This document shows, one piece after another, positions 1-12,000 of a stretch of DNA of 64,000 nucleotides. Location of the stretch: contig RPFO01001017.1 of NCBI GenBank assembly GCA_009746045.1, forward strand, positions 1 to 64,000, in the 5' to 3' direction. The position numbers and the translations under genes were made by a program. The notes beneath the pieces are model-generated. The model did no database searches, was not told where the DNA came from, and worked only from the letters and a program-made list of their open reading frames with translations. The number at the start of each line of letters is the position of its first letter. Positions within the stretch are counted from its first letter, which is position 1. Source of the stretch: Mesostigma viride. Lineage: Eukaryota > Streptophyta > Mesostigmatophyceae > Mesostigmatales > Mesostigmataceae.

Positions 1-1455
1 CCCCCCCCCCCGACGCCCCCGACCCCCGACCCCCGACCGCACCCGCACCCCCGACCCCGACCCCGCCCCGACCCCCCGACCCGACCCCGACCCCCCGACC
101 CCCGACCCCCCGACCCCCCGACCCCCGACCCCGACCCCGCCCCCCGACCCCCGACCCCGACCCCGAATCGCCGAACCCCCGCACCCCGCACCCCCGAACC
201 CCGCACCCCCGACCCCCCGACCCCCGAACCCCGACCCCCGACCCCGACCCCCCGACCCCCGACCCCCCGACCCCCGAGCCCCCGACCCCCGACCCCCGAC
301 CCCCCGACCCCCGACCCCCGAACCCCCGAACCCCCGAATCGCCGAACCCCCGCACCCCCGCACCCCCGAACCCCCGCACCCCCGAACCCCGAATCGCCGA
401 ACCCCCGCACCCCCGACCCCGAACCCCCGACCCCCGACCCCCCGACCCCCCGAGCCCCCGACCCCGACCCCCGACCCCCCGACCCCCCGACCCCCGACCC
501 CCCGACCCCCCCCGACCCCGAACCCCCGAACCCCCGAACCCCGAACCCTCGAACCCCCGACCCCCGAACCCCGAGCCCAGGAACCCCCGAATCGCCGAAC
601 CCCCGCACCCCCGAACCCCTGAACCCCCGAACCCCGAACCCCGAATCGCCGAACCCCCGCACCCCCGACCCCCCGAACCCCCGACCCCCCGACCCCCGAA
701 CCCGACCCCGACCCCCCGACCCCCGACCCCCCGACCCCCCGACCCCCGACCCCCGACCCGACCCCGACCCCCGACCCCCGACCCCCGACCCCCGACCCCC
801 CGACCCCCCGACCCCCGCCCCGACCCCCCGCCCCCCGACCCCCGACCCCCGAATCGCCGAACCCCCGAGCCCCCGACCCCCCGACCCCCGACCCCCCGAC
901 CCCGACCCCCCGACCCCCCGACCCCCGACCCCCCGACCCCCCGACCCCCGACCCCCGACCCCCCCCCCCCGCCCCCCCCCCCGACCCCCGACCCCCCGAC
1001 CCGAGCCCCGACCCCGACCCCCGACCCCCGAACCCCCGACCCCCCGACCCCCCGAACCCCCGACCCCCGACCCCCGACCCCCGACCCCCGACCCCCCGAC
1101 CCCCGACCCCCGAACCCCCGACCCCCCGACCCCCGAACCCCCGACCCCCCGACCCCCCGACCCCCGAACCCCCGTACCCCCCGACCCCCCGACCCCCCCC
1201 GAGCCCCGACCCCCGCCGAACCCCCGAACCCCCGAACCCCCGAACCCCCGACCCCCCGACCCCCGACCCCCGACCCCGACCCCCGACCCCCCGACCCCCC
1301 GACCCCCCGACCCCCGAACCCCCGAACCCCCGAACCCCCGAACCCCCGAACCCTCGAACCCCCGACCCCCGACCCCCCGAACCCCCGAACCCCCGAACCC
1401 CCGAACCCCCGAACCCTCGAACCCCCGACCCCCCGAACCCCCGAGCCCAGGAACC
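1..1455. repeat. C-rich satellite of (CCCCCGA)-like units
   Basis: About 1.45 kb of degenerate 6-7 bp units, mostly CCCCCGA and CCCCGA, with CCCCGAA and CCCCGCA variants. A higher-order motif reading GAATCGCCGAACCCCCGCAC recurs about every 150-250 bp in the first 700 bp. The strand composition is extremely skewed (C and A on this strand, almost no T), and no coding frame makes sense. It ends abruptly at about 1460, where AT-rich sequence with TAATCACC-like short repeats (1470-1575) begins. It could be a subtelomeric or other heterochromatic satellite; nothing in it matches the CCCTAAA telomere unit. Confidence 0.9.
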
Positions 1456-3953
1456 CTCGAATCGCCGAATCACATTATCAGCTAATCACATAGTCATATA
1501 ATAGCCTAACCACCTAATCACCTCATCACCTAATCAGCTAATCAAAGCTAGTCACCTAATCACCTAATCACATAATGACATCACACATGCAAATATCACG
1601 ACTACTCTCTATACACCCTAATCTCAACACCCCACACCCATCCCCAACACCCTGTCCCTGCGCAGGAATTATCAGCACATCTCCCCCAGCGGTCCATCCG
1701 CAGCACATGGCATGCACCCTGCCGCTGTATCCCTGGCTACTTCCTGACGCAGCAGGCGATCGGGGCGCAACAGTACTGCGTAGCAGTGCCACCTGGCCAT
1801 GGCCAACTGGGGCCCGGTGGAAAGCTTTGAAGGTTAAAGCTTCACCCTAAACATGCAGCAACCGGAGGACTTGAGGCCCAGAGTACTAGTGGACTACACA
1901 GGCACACGTACCAACCGCTTTGTTCGTTCGCCACCCCAAAGGGCAGGGACAGGCAACCAGGCGGTGGATACCATTTGACCATGGGGGCAACTGCAGGGGC
2001 CAGCAATGCCTCGCCAGGTGGCACATGCGCAGGCTGACGGGAGTCGGTGTCCTAGCCGAGAGAAAACCTAGGGCCCAGAAATGCCCGTTTGGCGGTCGTA
2101 AGCGCACCCCATCCAACCATGCGTCCTGAACCGAAGGACGGCAAGCACAGGCCCGATGGGGCCAATGAAAGCTGAGACTACTCATTGACCAGCCATGTCT
2201 GCTGGCGCTCACCTCGAACACCAATCTTTCTGGTCGACCGGGCTCAGTTTCCGGTAGCTGGGGAAGAGAAGGTACGAAAGGGAGCCCGCGAACTTGTATA
2301 TCTGCCGCGTGGTGCGCGCACAGAACGCGGAAAGGTAGGATGGATTAGATTTTCAGATGCATGTCCGCAAACGGCGAATCCACAACGTGTGAACCAGCAC
2401 GTCTAGCTGATGCCCAAACCAAGTTTGCCATGAGAGAGAATCCGATCAGCTGCAGTCATTTCAAGGAAAACCAGTATGCCCGTCAGGTATAGGCGTCTGC
2501 TGGGCTATTGACCCCAAGCGCTACAGAAATAAGACCTTCTAAGTGAATAGTAAACGCCATGATTAAACTTACGAGAAAGAACGTCAGGAAGGAAATGGAC
2601 GTGACACGTGCCACCACCTCTGCTGGCGTGAACGAAGAACCCTCCCAGCCTTCCGCTTCCCCATTCGCGTTGACAACTAGGCCATGAATTCCGTCGCTGC
2701 CTCCCACCCAGCGCATGGCTCAAGCTGTCTGGCATCCAAACACCGGCATGCAGGGCAATTCAACAGCACCGTGACAGGTTACGGATAAAGACAGCCAGCA
2801 CTCACGAGGCCCGAGACATGACTACGAGTCACAACGGGTTGCGAAACACAAAATGTTTCGCGCGTCTTGCTCACATTACACGCTCGCGTGATGTCCCTTC
2901 CTTAACCAGGCAAACAGGGAAATGGTCACCAATGCGTAATTCGAGATGTCAGGAGTTAAAATATGGCGCTAGCTCATCTTTGAGAATTATGTTATAGATT
3001 TATTCACGTTGGTGCCCTGGTAGTTGCGGTAGGTCGTGTTGTTACGCGAGTGCAGTCATTCACGCCTTAAGGTTCGAGGTTTTTGAGGGGTCAACCCAAC
3101 TTAAGGCGTGAACCTAACTAAGGCGTGAATGATTCTACTAAATTCTACCAATTTGAAATAAGGATACTAAAACATACTATTCTGAACTACTTTGAACTCG
3201 TAATGCCGAAACTCTATTCGACCCCAACTTAAGGCGTGAACACAACTACAGCCAACCCAACTTAAGGCGTGAATGACTGTACGCGTACCAGCCACGTTTT
3301 TCCCCAATCTGGCTTTGCCACGAGTCATCAACAAACTCCGGGCTGCAAAATATAAACAAGGGAATGCCAGCACTTATTGCAAACTGCACGCAAAATTTGT
3401 ATCTGGCACCAAGAACGATACGTTACGACCATGCATTCGCTGATACTTAATGGACCGCACAATCGTTCATGTTTGGACGCAAGAAATTCTTGCTCTCTGC
3501 TCAGTCTGCTGCTGACTGCGGCGTGGGACACAACAACAACAACAACAACAACCGTAATAAGATACTTGGGCTGCGCCCACTTGGACGCGTGGCGCGCGGG
3601 CGACTCGATTTCCGGATTTCGATCTTAAGTCGCCTGCGGTGGCGAATGCCATAGCTGTTGTGGAAGAATCAACGTTGCCAACGGCCGGGGAGCGCGGGCG
3701 AGTGCGTCACCAGCGCATCATCGCGTAGTTGCAGCCTGTCCGACCCCCATTACTGCCGGGAATAATAGCCATTCCTGTCAGTGCGTGACGTTGTGCACGA
3801 CAAGGCGTTTTGCACCAAAATTGAATTTGAATTTTGCGCCTTCCGGTTACACGCAAGTATTTAAACCGTTTGTGTGTTAGTGCTCGGTTCATTCAGCGAT
3901 ATCTCGACCTCGCCGACCAGTATCACGAGCTTGCAGCGGGGACACCCCTCGTT
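1456..3953. other. Intergenic sequence without a recognisable gene
   Basis: I see no convincing gene. It holds TAATCACC-like short repeats at 1470-1575, a candidate miniature inverted-repeat element at 3051-3281 and a short (CAA)n tract near 3531-3552. The 100-200 bp before 3954 presumably contain the promoter of the LYR gene, but no defined element is visible. Confidence 0.5.
3051..3281. mobile_element. Candidate MITE with 21-bp terminal inverted repeats
   Basis: The left end (3051-3071) reads TGCAGTCATTCACGCCTTAA plus one base. The right end (3261-3281) is its reverse complement with one mismatch (20/21). The sequence between is about 190 bp, non-coding, and repeats the inner motif CTTAAGGCGTGAA three more times in direct orientation. 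A related CTTAAGGCGTGAATG string occurs at about 20164. Size, terminal inverted repeats and lack of coding suit a non-autonomous DNA element; no clear target duplication was found. Confidence 0.5.
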
Positions 3954-5770
3954 ATGGACACGAGGGCGCGGGCTCTTTGTTTATTCCGAAGCTTATACAG
4001 AGTAAGTGTTCCTCCTCTACGTGCTTATCAATGTCCATGTAATTTTTTCGTCACCCTAATGCTATGCCTAACGATATTTTTTCGTTGCAATGGTTTGATG
4101 CCACCAATGCCGTGGTGATGGCGGGTCTTTGCAAGGGAATGCGGCGTGGCTATGTAATAACCCCCGCAACCCAGGGTTGTTGGCAGAGACATCCCTTTTG
4201 CCTTCTTGTTCACGAACTACCCTTCCGCGCATTCTGAAAACGTCGTTCTGTTCTTGCTGTTTCTCCCGTGCTCACCTGTCCATACTAACTGGTCATGCAC
4301 TTTCACTATGCCTTCGACGACTTGTTTGTGCAGCAAGCGGCTCGCATGCCCACGGAACGTCGACGGGAGTTCATCAGGTACATGTTGTACCACCGCCATG
4401 CCACGACCTTATCAACTTTCGTGCAAGCCCATGCCCTCACGCAATCATGACTTACCTAGTTGTCACCTCTGTAGCCAGAGCGGGTTCCGCAAGCGGGTTG
4501 CCGCGCTGCTTCGTGTTGGGCTTTCCAATCAAGCCCTTTCGTGTACAGAGGCCACCCGTGTTTCCGATGTCAAAACATCGGTGGCTTTCTTGTCGACAGG
4601 CATACCTCGTTTGGGTGGGGCGCACGATGCCTGTGTCCTGAAGACTTGAGCAGTAACGTGAAACTGTCCTTTCCCCTGTGGTTGCGTGGCCCGTGGCATG
4701 AGCAGAAAGAAGACACGTGCCGAGTTTGAGCAAGGGAGGCAGGAGCGTGACCCGGACAAGGTCCGTCGCCTCGCTGCCTGCCTGTCCCACCTGGGACATG
4801 TTGTCTGCATGTGGTGCTTGTGGTGGCTGCCCTTCCTCCGTTGCTGCGCTGCTGCGTTGCTGCCTGAACCATTCCTGACACGCCCTTTGTTTGAGGCATG
4901 AGATGCTGCGAGCGTATGCTCTGTTGTTTGGGTGGTGGAAGGAGATGGGTACCGTGTCTGCCCCTGATGGATGGTACACGGAAGTTGACACGGGAACGGA
5001 ACCTTTGAAATCGTAACTTAATCGTAACTTAACGCGGTAATGACCATATGCAATCATTCTTAGTCGTACTTGTCAAATTTGCCTAGTCAGCGCTGTGTTG
5101 CACCATGTGCATGTCTCCTTTGGTGCGCTTATGCTATCTCCTTTCACCCCTTCTTGCGAGGACATGTGTCGTGGCGCCTGCGCCGCTGGCATTGGGCTGC
5201 TGGTATCCACGTTTCCATGGTTTTACCTTTTCATCCAAACCGTGTGTCCGATCCGTCCGGTGTTGCGTCGGTCGACCCTGCTCCCCCTGTGCTGCCTGCC
5301 GCCACCTGCAGATCGAGTTCTTGTTACGCGTGGCAGAAGTGCAACTGGACAACATCACGATCATGGTGCGTGCCGTGCCCGCGATTTTCCTCGCAATGTG
5401 CCCCATATGTAACCTTGCTGCCACGTGACGTTGCATGGCATCAATTGTTCTCGTTCAGGCAGTATCGCTAGTCAGGTTCGGTCTTGTTTTTGCAGGCTGG
5501 TGCGGTAGGTGCAGAGTTGTTGCTTGCCCTCGCTGGCGCTTGGCCCGCACTTGATTGTGCCACCACCCATCCAATCCCTACCCCCCCACACACACACTTC
5601 CCACCCCACGGATAAAACCTGCCTGCCCCAGCCCTGTCCTCACGCTGCCTGTGCCTTCCTCGCCTCCTTGTGCCTTTTCTGGCCTTGGTGGCTCACAGGC
5701 GCGCCACCTGTCCGAGTTGGACCAGCTGGACATGACCTCCATCAAGGGCGTGCGCTCGTCCATCCTGTGA
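3954..5770 (+). CDS. LYR-motif family protein (Complex1_LYR), five exons
   Basis: Five small exons join in frame: 3954-4001, 4334-4377, 4706-4760, 5312-5365 and 5699-5770, all with GT-AG introns, giving a protein of about 90 aa. Exon 1 (MDTRARALCLFRSLYR) carries the LYR signature at its C-terminal end. Exon 2 gives AARMPTERRREFIR, exon 3 KKTRAEFEQGRQERDPDK, exon 4 IEFLLRVAEVQLDNI, and exon 5 the tail and stop. Length and the order LYR / R-rich helix / EF...DP / hydrophobic helix match the LYR superfamily: small mitochondrial proteins that bind acyl-carrier protein and serve as Fe-S cluster or respiratory-complex assembly factors. I cannot assign the member (an SDHAF1- or LYRM-type factor are options). 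The start is the first ATG in frame before the LYR helix. Codon phases agree at every junction, which supports the model strongly. Confidence 0.8.
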
Positions 5771-6047
5771 CCAAGACGCTGTGATCGGGATCCTGTGATC
5801 TATTTCAGGCTGCGGTAGGAGCCTAGGGCACTATTCACGATCGACGGCGCATCGAGGTTGAGGACTTTTGACTACATCAAGAAAGAGTGGCCAGCACACG
5901 CAGGAGAGGCTGTTTCTGTCTCAAGGAGCTCGTGAGACACTGGGCCATTCGCAAGCCCGCTCGCCACCCTTGACGTGCAAACCGCAAAAGAGTTTTGTTA
6001 GCAGGAGCGTCCTGCCATCCGCCCGCGCACGCAGCACCACCGGACGC

Positions 6048-9000
6048 ATGTATTCCGGATCGCTCAAGCGGGGCGCCACGCGCATCGCACAGTCGCTGAT
6101 CAGCAACCACCAGCGGCCGTTCACGTCGTCAGGCATCCCCTCGTCCTCCCACCAAGGGGGCCTCTCGCAGTGTCGCCAGCTGGCAAAGGGGCTCGCAGAG
6201 AACGGGACGGCTGCCAGCAAACAGGCCGGCAAGATGGCGCCGACAGCAGCGCCACCCACCACCGCGGGCGCGGTGCAGCAAGCCGCCCGGCGGGCGCCCC
6301 TCACACCGCTGGACGCCAACACCACGTGCCTCACGATGTCGGAACAAGACTTTCTGCTGGCGCCCGGGTCAGCGCGCGGACTATGCGGCGTCGCTGCCGC
6401 CGCGCCCGAGGCCGCCTCGCCACCGGCCCCCGCACAGAGCATCCCTGTGGACCTGCCCACCGACTACCAGCGGTTCATCCACCTGTCCAGGTGCGTGCGC
6501 CGCCTCCTTCCATGTGTTGCTCCTTTCTTCGCCACCTTTGATGCATTTGTATTTCGTTTCGCCAAACATGGGAGATGTGTGGGCAACATGATAGGGCGCT
6601 GCAACACCGCGGTTTCTGCATTCGCGTCTTCCATAGACTAAGGGGGTTGTTAATCCGCTTGCCCTTTGTCGTGCCCTTCTCGACCCTATCGCCCATCACC
6701 ATGCCTCATGGCATCCATCCATTGCGTTTGGCGCCAACTTGTCCTTCCCGCTCGCATCTCCTGCTCCCCTTGCTGCCCCTTCTTCTCCCCCTTGCGTCTA
6801 CCCCATGCCTCCCTACCCCAGGTACGCGCGGTGGGATTACCGCAAGCACCGCCGTGAGACGTGGGCGGAGACCGTGGAGCGCTACTTCCGCTTCTTCGAG
6901 GGCCACCTGGAGCGCATGTGTGGCTTTGAGCTGGACAAGCGCGTGCGGGCGCAGCTGGCGCACGCGGTCGGCACGCTGCAGGTCATGCCCTCCATGCGCG
7001 CGGTGATGACTGCGGGGCCTGCCCTGGAGAGGGAGAACGTGGCCGGGTGAGCCAGCGCACGGGTGGTAGTCGTTCGTGGTGACAGTTGTGGTGGTGGCTG
7101 CTGTCATTGTTTCCATGGTTGTGGTGGCGAATACTGGTGACAGTGGTGTGTGTGTGGGGGGGGGTTGGTGCAGGTGGTTGTTGTGGTTGTAGTGGTTGTT
7201 GTGGTTGTTGCGGTGGTTGCGGTGGTTGCGGTGGTTGCGGTGGTTGCGGTGGTTGCGGTGGTTGCGGTGGTTGCGGTGGTTGCGGTGGTTGCGGTGGTTG
7301 CGGTGGTTGCGGTGGTTGCGGTGGTTGCGGTGGTTGCGGTGGTTGCGGTGGTTGCGGTGGTTGCGGTGGTTGCGGTGGTTGCGGTGGTTGCGGTGGGGGG
7401 ATTGGGGGGTTGGGGGGGTTGGGGGGTTGGGGGGTTGGGGGGTTGGGGGTTTGGGGGGTTGGGGGGTTGGGGGGGGGGGTTGGGGGGTTGGGGGGTTGGG
7501 GGGTTGGGGTGGTTGGGCGGTTGGGCGGTTGGGGCGGTTGGGGCGGTTGGGGCGGTTGGGGCGGTTGGGGCGGTTGGGGCGGTTGGGGCGGTTGGGGCGG
7601 TTGGGGCGGTTGGGGCGGTTGGGGCGGTTGGGGCGGTTGGGGCGGTTGGGGCGGTTGGGGGGGTTGGGGCGGTTGGGGGGGTTGGGGGGGTGGCGGGGGG
7701 TGGCGGGGGTGGCGGGGGTGGCCGTGGTGGCGGGGGTGGCCGTGGTGGCCGTGGTGGCCGTGGTGGCCGTGGTGGCCGTGGTGGCCGTGGTGGCCGTGGT
7801 GGCCGTGGTGGCCCTGGTGGCCGTGGTGGCCCTGGTGGCCCTGGTGGCCCTGGTGGCCCTGGTGGCCCTGGTGGCCCTGGTGGCCCTGGTGGCCCTGGTG
7901 GCCCTGGTGGCCGTGGTGGCCCTGGTGGCCGTGGTGGCCGTGGTGGCCCTGGTGGCCGTGGTGGCCGTGGTGGCCGTGGTGGCCGTGGTGGCCGTGGTGG
8001 CCGTGGTGGCCGTGGTGGCCGTGGTGGCCGTGGTGGCCGTGGTGGCCGTGGTGGCCGTGGTGGCCGTGGTGGCCGTGGTGGCCGTGGTGGCCGTGGTGGC
8101 GGTGGTGGTGGTTGTTGTGGTTGTTGTGGTTGTTGTTGCAGTGGTGGTTTATGTGGGGTCTACATAGCAGAGGGAGAGCGTTGTGGGATGAGCCAGCATT
8201 GCCTTGTTCTGCCATCCTCCGCAGTCCCCCCCCCTCTCCCCTCCCTCCTTATCGCCATGTCCGCACCGTGACGACTTGGTTCGGTGCCTCCTCTTTCTCC
8301 CCATGCCACGCACGTGCAGCTACAACTGCGCCTACTGCCGCATCGACGGCGTCAGCCGCTTTGCCGAGGTGCTCTACATCCTCATGAACGGCACCGGTGT
8401 GGGCTACTCGGTGTGCCAGGACGCCATCTCCAAGCTCCCCCCTGTGCCCGCCTCCCTTGCCCATCCGCCCCTCGTGTCCGACCCCTCGTCCCCCGCCCCC
8501 GTCATCGTAGTGGAGGACAACAAGGAGGGCTGGTCTGAGGCCTTTGACCGCGTGGTCCGCACCCTGTTTGACGGCAAGGTCCCTGTGTGGGACATGTCGC
8601 ACGTGCGGCCCGCAGGCACGCCGCTGCGCACGTTCGGCGGGCGCGCGTCAGGGCCCGAGCCCCTCAACGAGCTGGTGAGCGTCAGGGCATGACCTTGATG
8701 TTTTTCACCATGTTCTCCTGATCCCTCACCCTAGTATCTGGCCCTAGCCCCCCTCAATGAGCTGATGGGCACCATGGCGTGGCCTACTTGCCCGGCTTAA
8801 TACTGGCCCTGTAGCTTACACTGTTGTCTGGCCATATTCCCCCCTTAACGAGCTGGTCAGCGTTGAGACTTGAACGTGATGGTCTTATTGCTCCACTTGC
8901 TGGCCCTATGGCTTGCCATATTGTCTGCCTTTATGACCAAGGATCTGGCACGCGCCAACCTCGTGGTGACCACCTCAAGGAGCGCCGACACGTGGGCAGT

Positions 9001-12000
9001 GGTACCCGCCCTAAGGCGCCTCTTACCCGCTGTTGTGACTCATCAGCCTCCTTTTAACACGCGCATCCCTGGCCCTAACACCCGTCCCCCCCCCCCCTAT
9101 TTCCCCCTACCCTACCCTAAACAGTTTGAGTTCACGGTACGCTCCTTCATCCGCGCGGCCGGCCGCCGCTTCACCAGCCTGGAGGTGCACGACATCATCT
9201 GCAAGGTGGCCGCGGTCATCGTGTCGGGTGGCGTGCGGCGGTCGGCGCTCATCTCGCTGTCGGACGTGGACGACCCGGACATGCGCGGGTGCAAGAGCGG
9301 CGCGTGGTGGGAGCACAGCCCCCACCGCGCGCTGGCCAACGTGTCGGCCATCTACAAGGGCAAGCCAAGCGCGCTCACGTTCATGCGCGAGTGGACCGCG
9401 CTCTGCGAGTCTGGTGAGGGCAAGATACCGTTGCTTACTAGTATGATATTGTATTGTAGTCATAGCACGCCTTAACAGGTGACGGCGGTGGCGTTGTTTC
9501 GTAGCATGCTCTATGGTAATCATTGCATGCGTCAACAGAGCGAGTCAGGTGTGCAGCATGGAGCATCATGCTTTTGCACACCAACCTCTGGGAGTCTGAC
9601 GGGGATGTAGACGTGCTCCTTCACATGTTGGTTGCGCTGGTAGTGTCAATCAGCGAGTCGGGTGGGAGGGGCCGGGCATCATAGCTGTGCCTCAGTGGGG
9701 GGCTGCACGGGGGGTGGGCACTGTCGTGGCATACTTGCACCAATGGGGCCAGGTGCCGGGCACGCTGGATGTTTCTGCGGACACACAGCCAGTCAATACG
9801 TGGGTCTTGTTGGTCACGTGTGGCTTGTGCTGTAGAGCCATGAAGCATCACTCATATTTTTAACTTGTTTTACCAGTCCTTAAACACACCCGTGTATCAA
9901 CCCTCTCCACTGTTGGTGGCCCCCCGCCACCACTACATCCACATTTATAACCACAACCGTCGCCACAACCATCGCCACCACAACCACGATCACAACAACC
10001 ACCACCACAACAACTACAATGACCATCCCCCCCCAGGCTCGGGCGAGCGCGGCATCTACAACACGGACGCGTGCCGCCGCATCTCCTCGCGCCACACGCA
10101 CGAGGACGGCACGCTGAGGCGGCAGCCGCGGGACGACTTCGGCACCAACCCGTGCTGCGAGGTCATCCTGCGCTCGTGCCAGTTCTGCAACCTGTCCGAG
10201 GTGAGCGGCCGAGTATCTACGTGTGGTGAGCGCCTGCCTGGGGTGGGGTGGGGGAAGGGGGGGCCTATGCGCCTGGGGGGGGGGTTGAAAGGGGCCACAA
10301 TGGTACTATTTGTTGGTGGGTCGCTTATTCATGGATTGCATCAGTGGCAATGCTAGGGGTGTAACGTAGGTATGACATCACCTTCCGGAGAGTGAGGCGA
10401 AGCAGCATGCCAAGGAACCCTTGCTCCTTGCTGCATGCCTGCCTGACCCACCAGGGCTGCCCCCTGCACCGTTGCCTGCCGCCCACCTCCCTGATACCCC
10501 TCCCCCCCAGGTGGTCATCCATCTAACTCATGGGCCTGCACGCAACATTTACCTGCTTCCCCTCTCCCCCATCCCTGTTGCCCCCCAGGTGGTCATCCGT
10601 GCTGATGACACGCGCGCATCGCTCGAGGCCAAGGTGCGCTCGGCCACCATCCTGGGCACGTGGCAGTCCACGCTCACCAAGTTTGGCCCGCGCCTGAGCC
10701 CCGAGTGGAAGAAGAACACGGTGGAGGAGCGGCTGCTGGGGGTGTCGCTGACGGGCATCATGGACAGCTCCCTGACCAACGGGACGGGGCCGGGGGGGCT
10801 GGACACGCTCGCGGAGCTGCTGCAGCACCTGCGCCAGGTGGCGTACGAGACCAACCTCGAGTGGTCGCGCAAGCTGGGCATCGAGCCCTCGGCCGCCATC
10901 ACTTGCATCAAGCCCAGCGGCACCGTCAGCCAGCTGTGCGACTGCTCCAGCGGCATCCACCCACGCCACTCCGCCTACTACATCCGCACCGTGCGCATGG
11001 ACAAGAACGTGAGTCTCCTGTATTTGCGCTTCTAGGGGCATATGTATAGATTGGCTTGCTGTGCATGATCTGTGGGAATGGACAAGATTGTGGGTGTCAC
11101 TGTCCTTAAGACCTTTACTAATCAGTCTGAGAATGTGTGGGCGGGTGGCACATGTAAGATATCCTTACGCAAATGTTGCACTGGATTACTGTCTGACTTG
11201 AGCAGAAGAACAAGCACCTTGTTCACAGCTAACGTAGATCCCCACCTGTCCTCCCCGTCCCCTCTCCCATATATCCCCCCCCACCCTCCACACTCCTTTC
11301 TGCCAAACCAAATTCTGGCCTCCCCCCCGCAGGACCCCCTGTGCCGCTTCATGCAGGAGCGCGGGTACCCCCACGAGGCGGACGCGATGAACCCCCTCCG
11401 CTCCGTCGTCTTCTCCTTCCCGGTGGCCGCGCCGGCCTCCTCTGTCTTCCGCAAGGACCAGAATGCGCTGCAGATGCTGGAGCTGTGGCGGCTGTACCAG
11501 ACGCACTGGTGCGAGCACAAGCCCAGCGTGACCGTGTCGGTGCGGGAGAGTGAGTGGATGGCCGTCGGCGCGTGGGTGTACGACCACTTTGATGAAGCCA
11601 GCGGCATCGCCTTCCTGCCCTACTCGGACCACGTGTACAAGCAGGTGAGCCTCGTTGTACCCCACCTGCGTAACGAATGCTTAATCAATTAATTGCATGT
11701 GACTGCTTGCTTCTGGCGGTGCTCCAGGAATTCCATCGGTAGTCTCTTGGTCTGTCCTGCACAGTCACTAACACATACTGTATTGAGACAGGCATCACGG
11801 CTTCCTTTATAAGAAAGCCCTGTTCAGCGCAGCCCTTAGCACGCATTGCCTGCTGGTCGTACTCCTTGCTACCCTTGCCTGTGTCCTTGCGTGACCCTTT
11901 GTGCTGGTTTCGGTTGCCTGTGTGCTGGTCCCCATATCCCTGGTTTCCGGTTTCTCCCGCAGGCGCCCTACCAGGAGGTTGGCGTGGAGGAGTACGAGGC

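Noticed and set aside
4452-5057. 201-codon minus-strand frame
   Set aside because: Lies opposite introns and an exon of the LYR gene and has no family resemblance.
6983-8387. Very long reading frames (323-433 codons) on both strands through the RNR intron repeat
   Set aside because: They exist only because the 9-bp repeat lacks stops. The conserved reductase exons on both sides show the stretch is intron 2.
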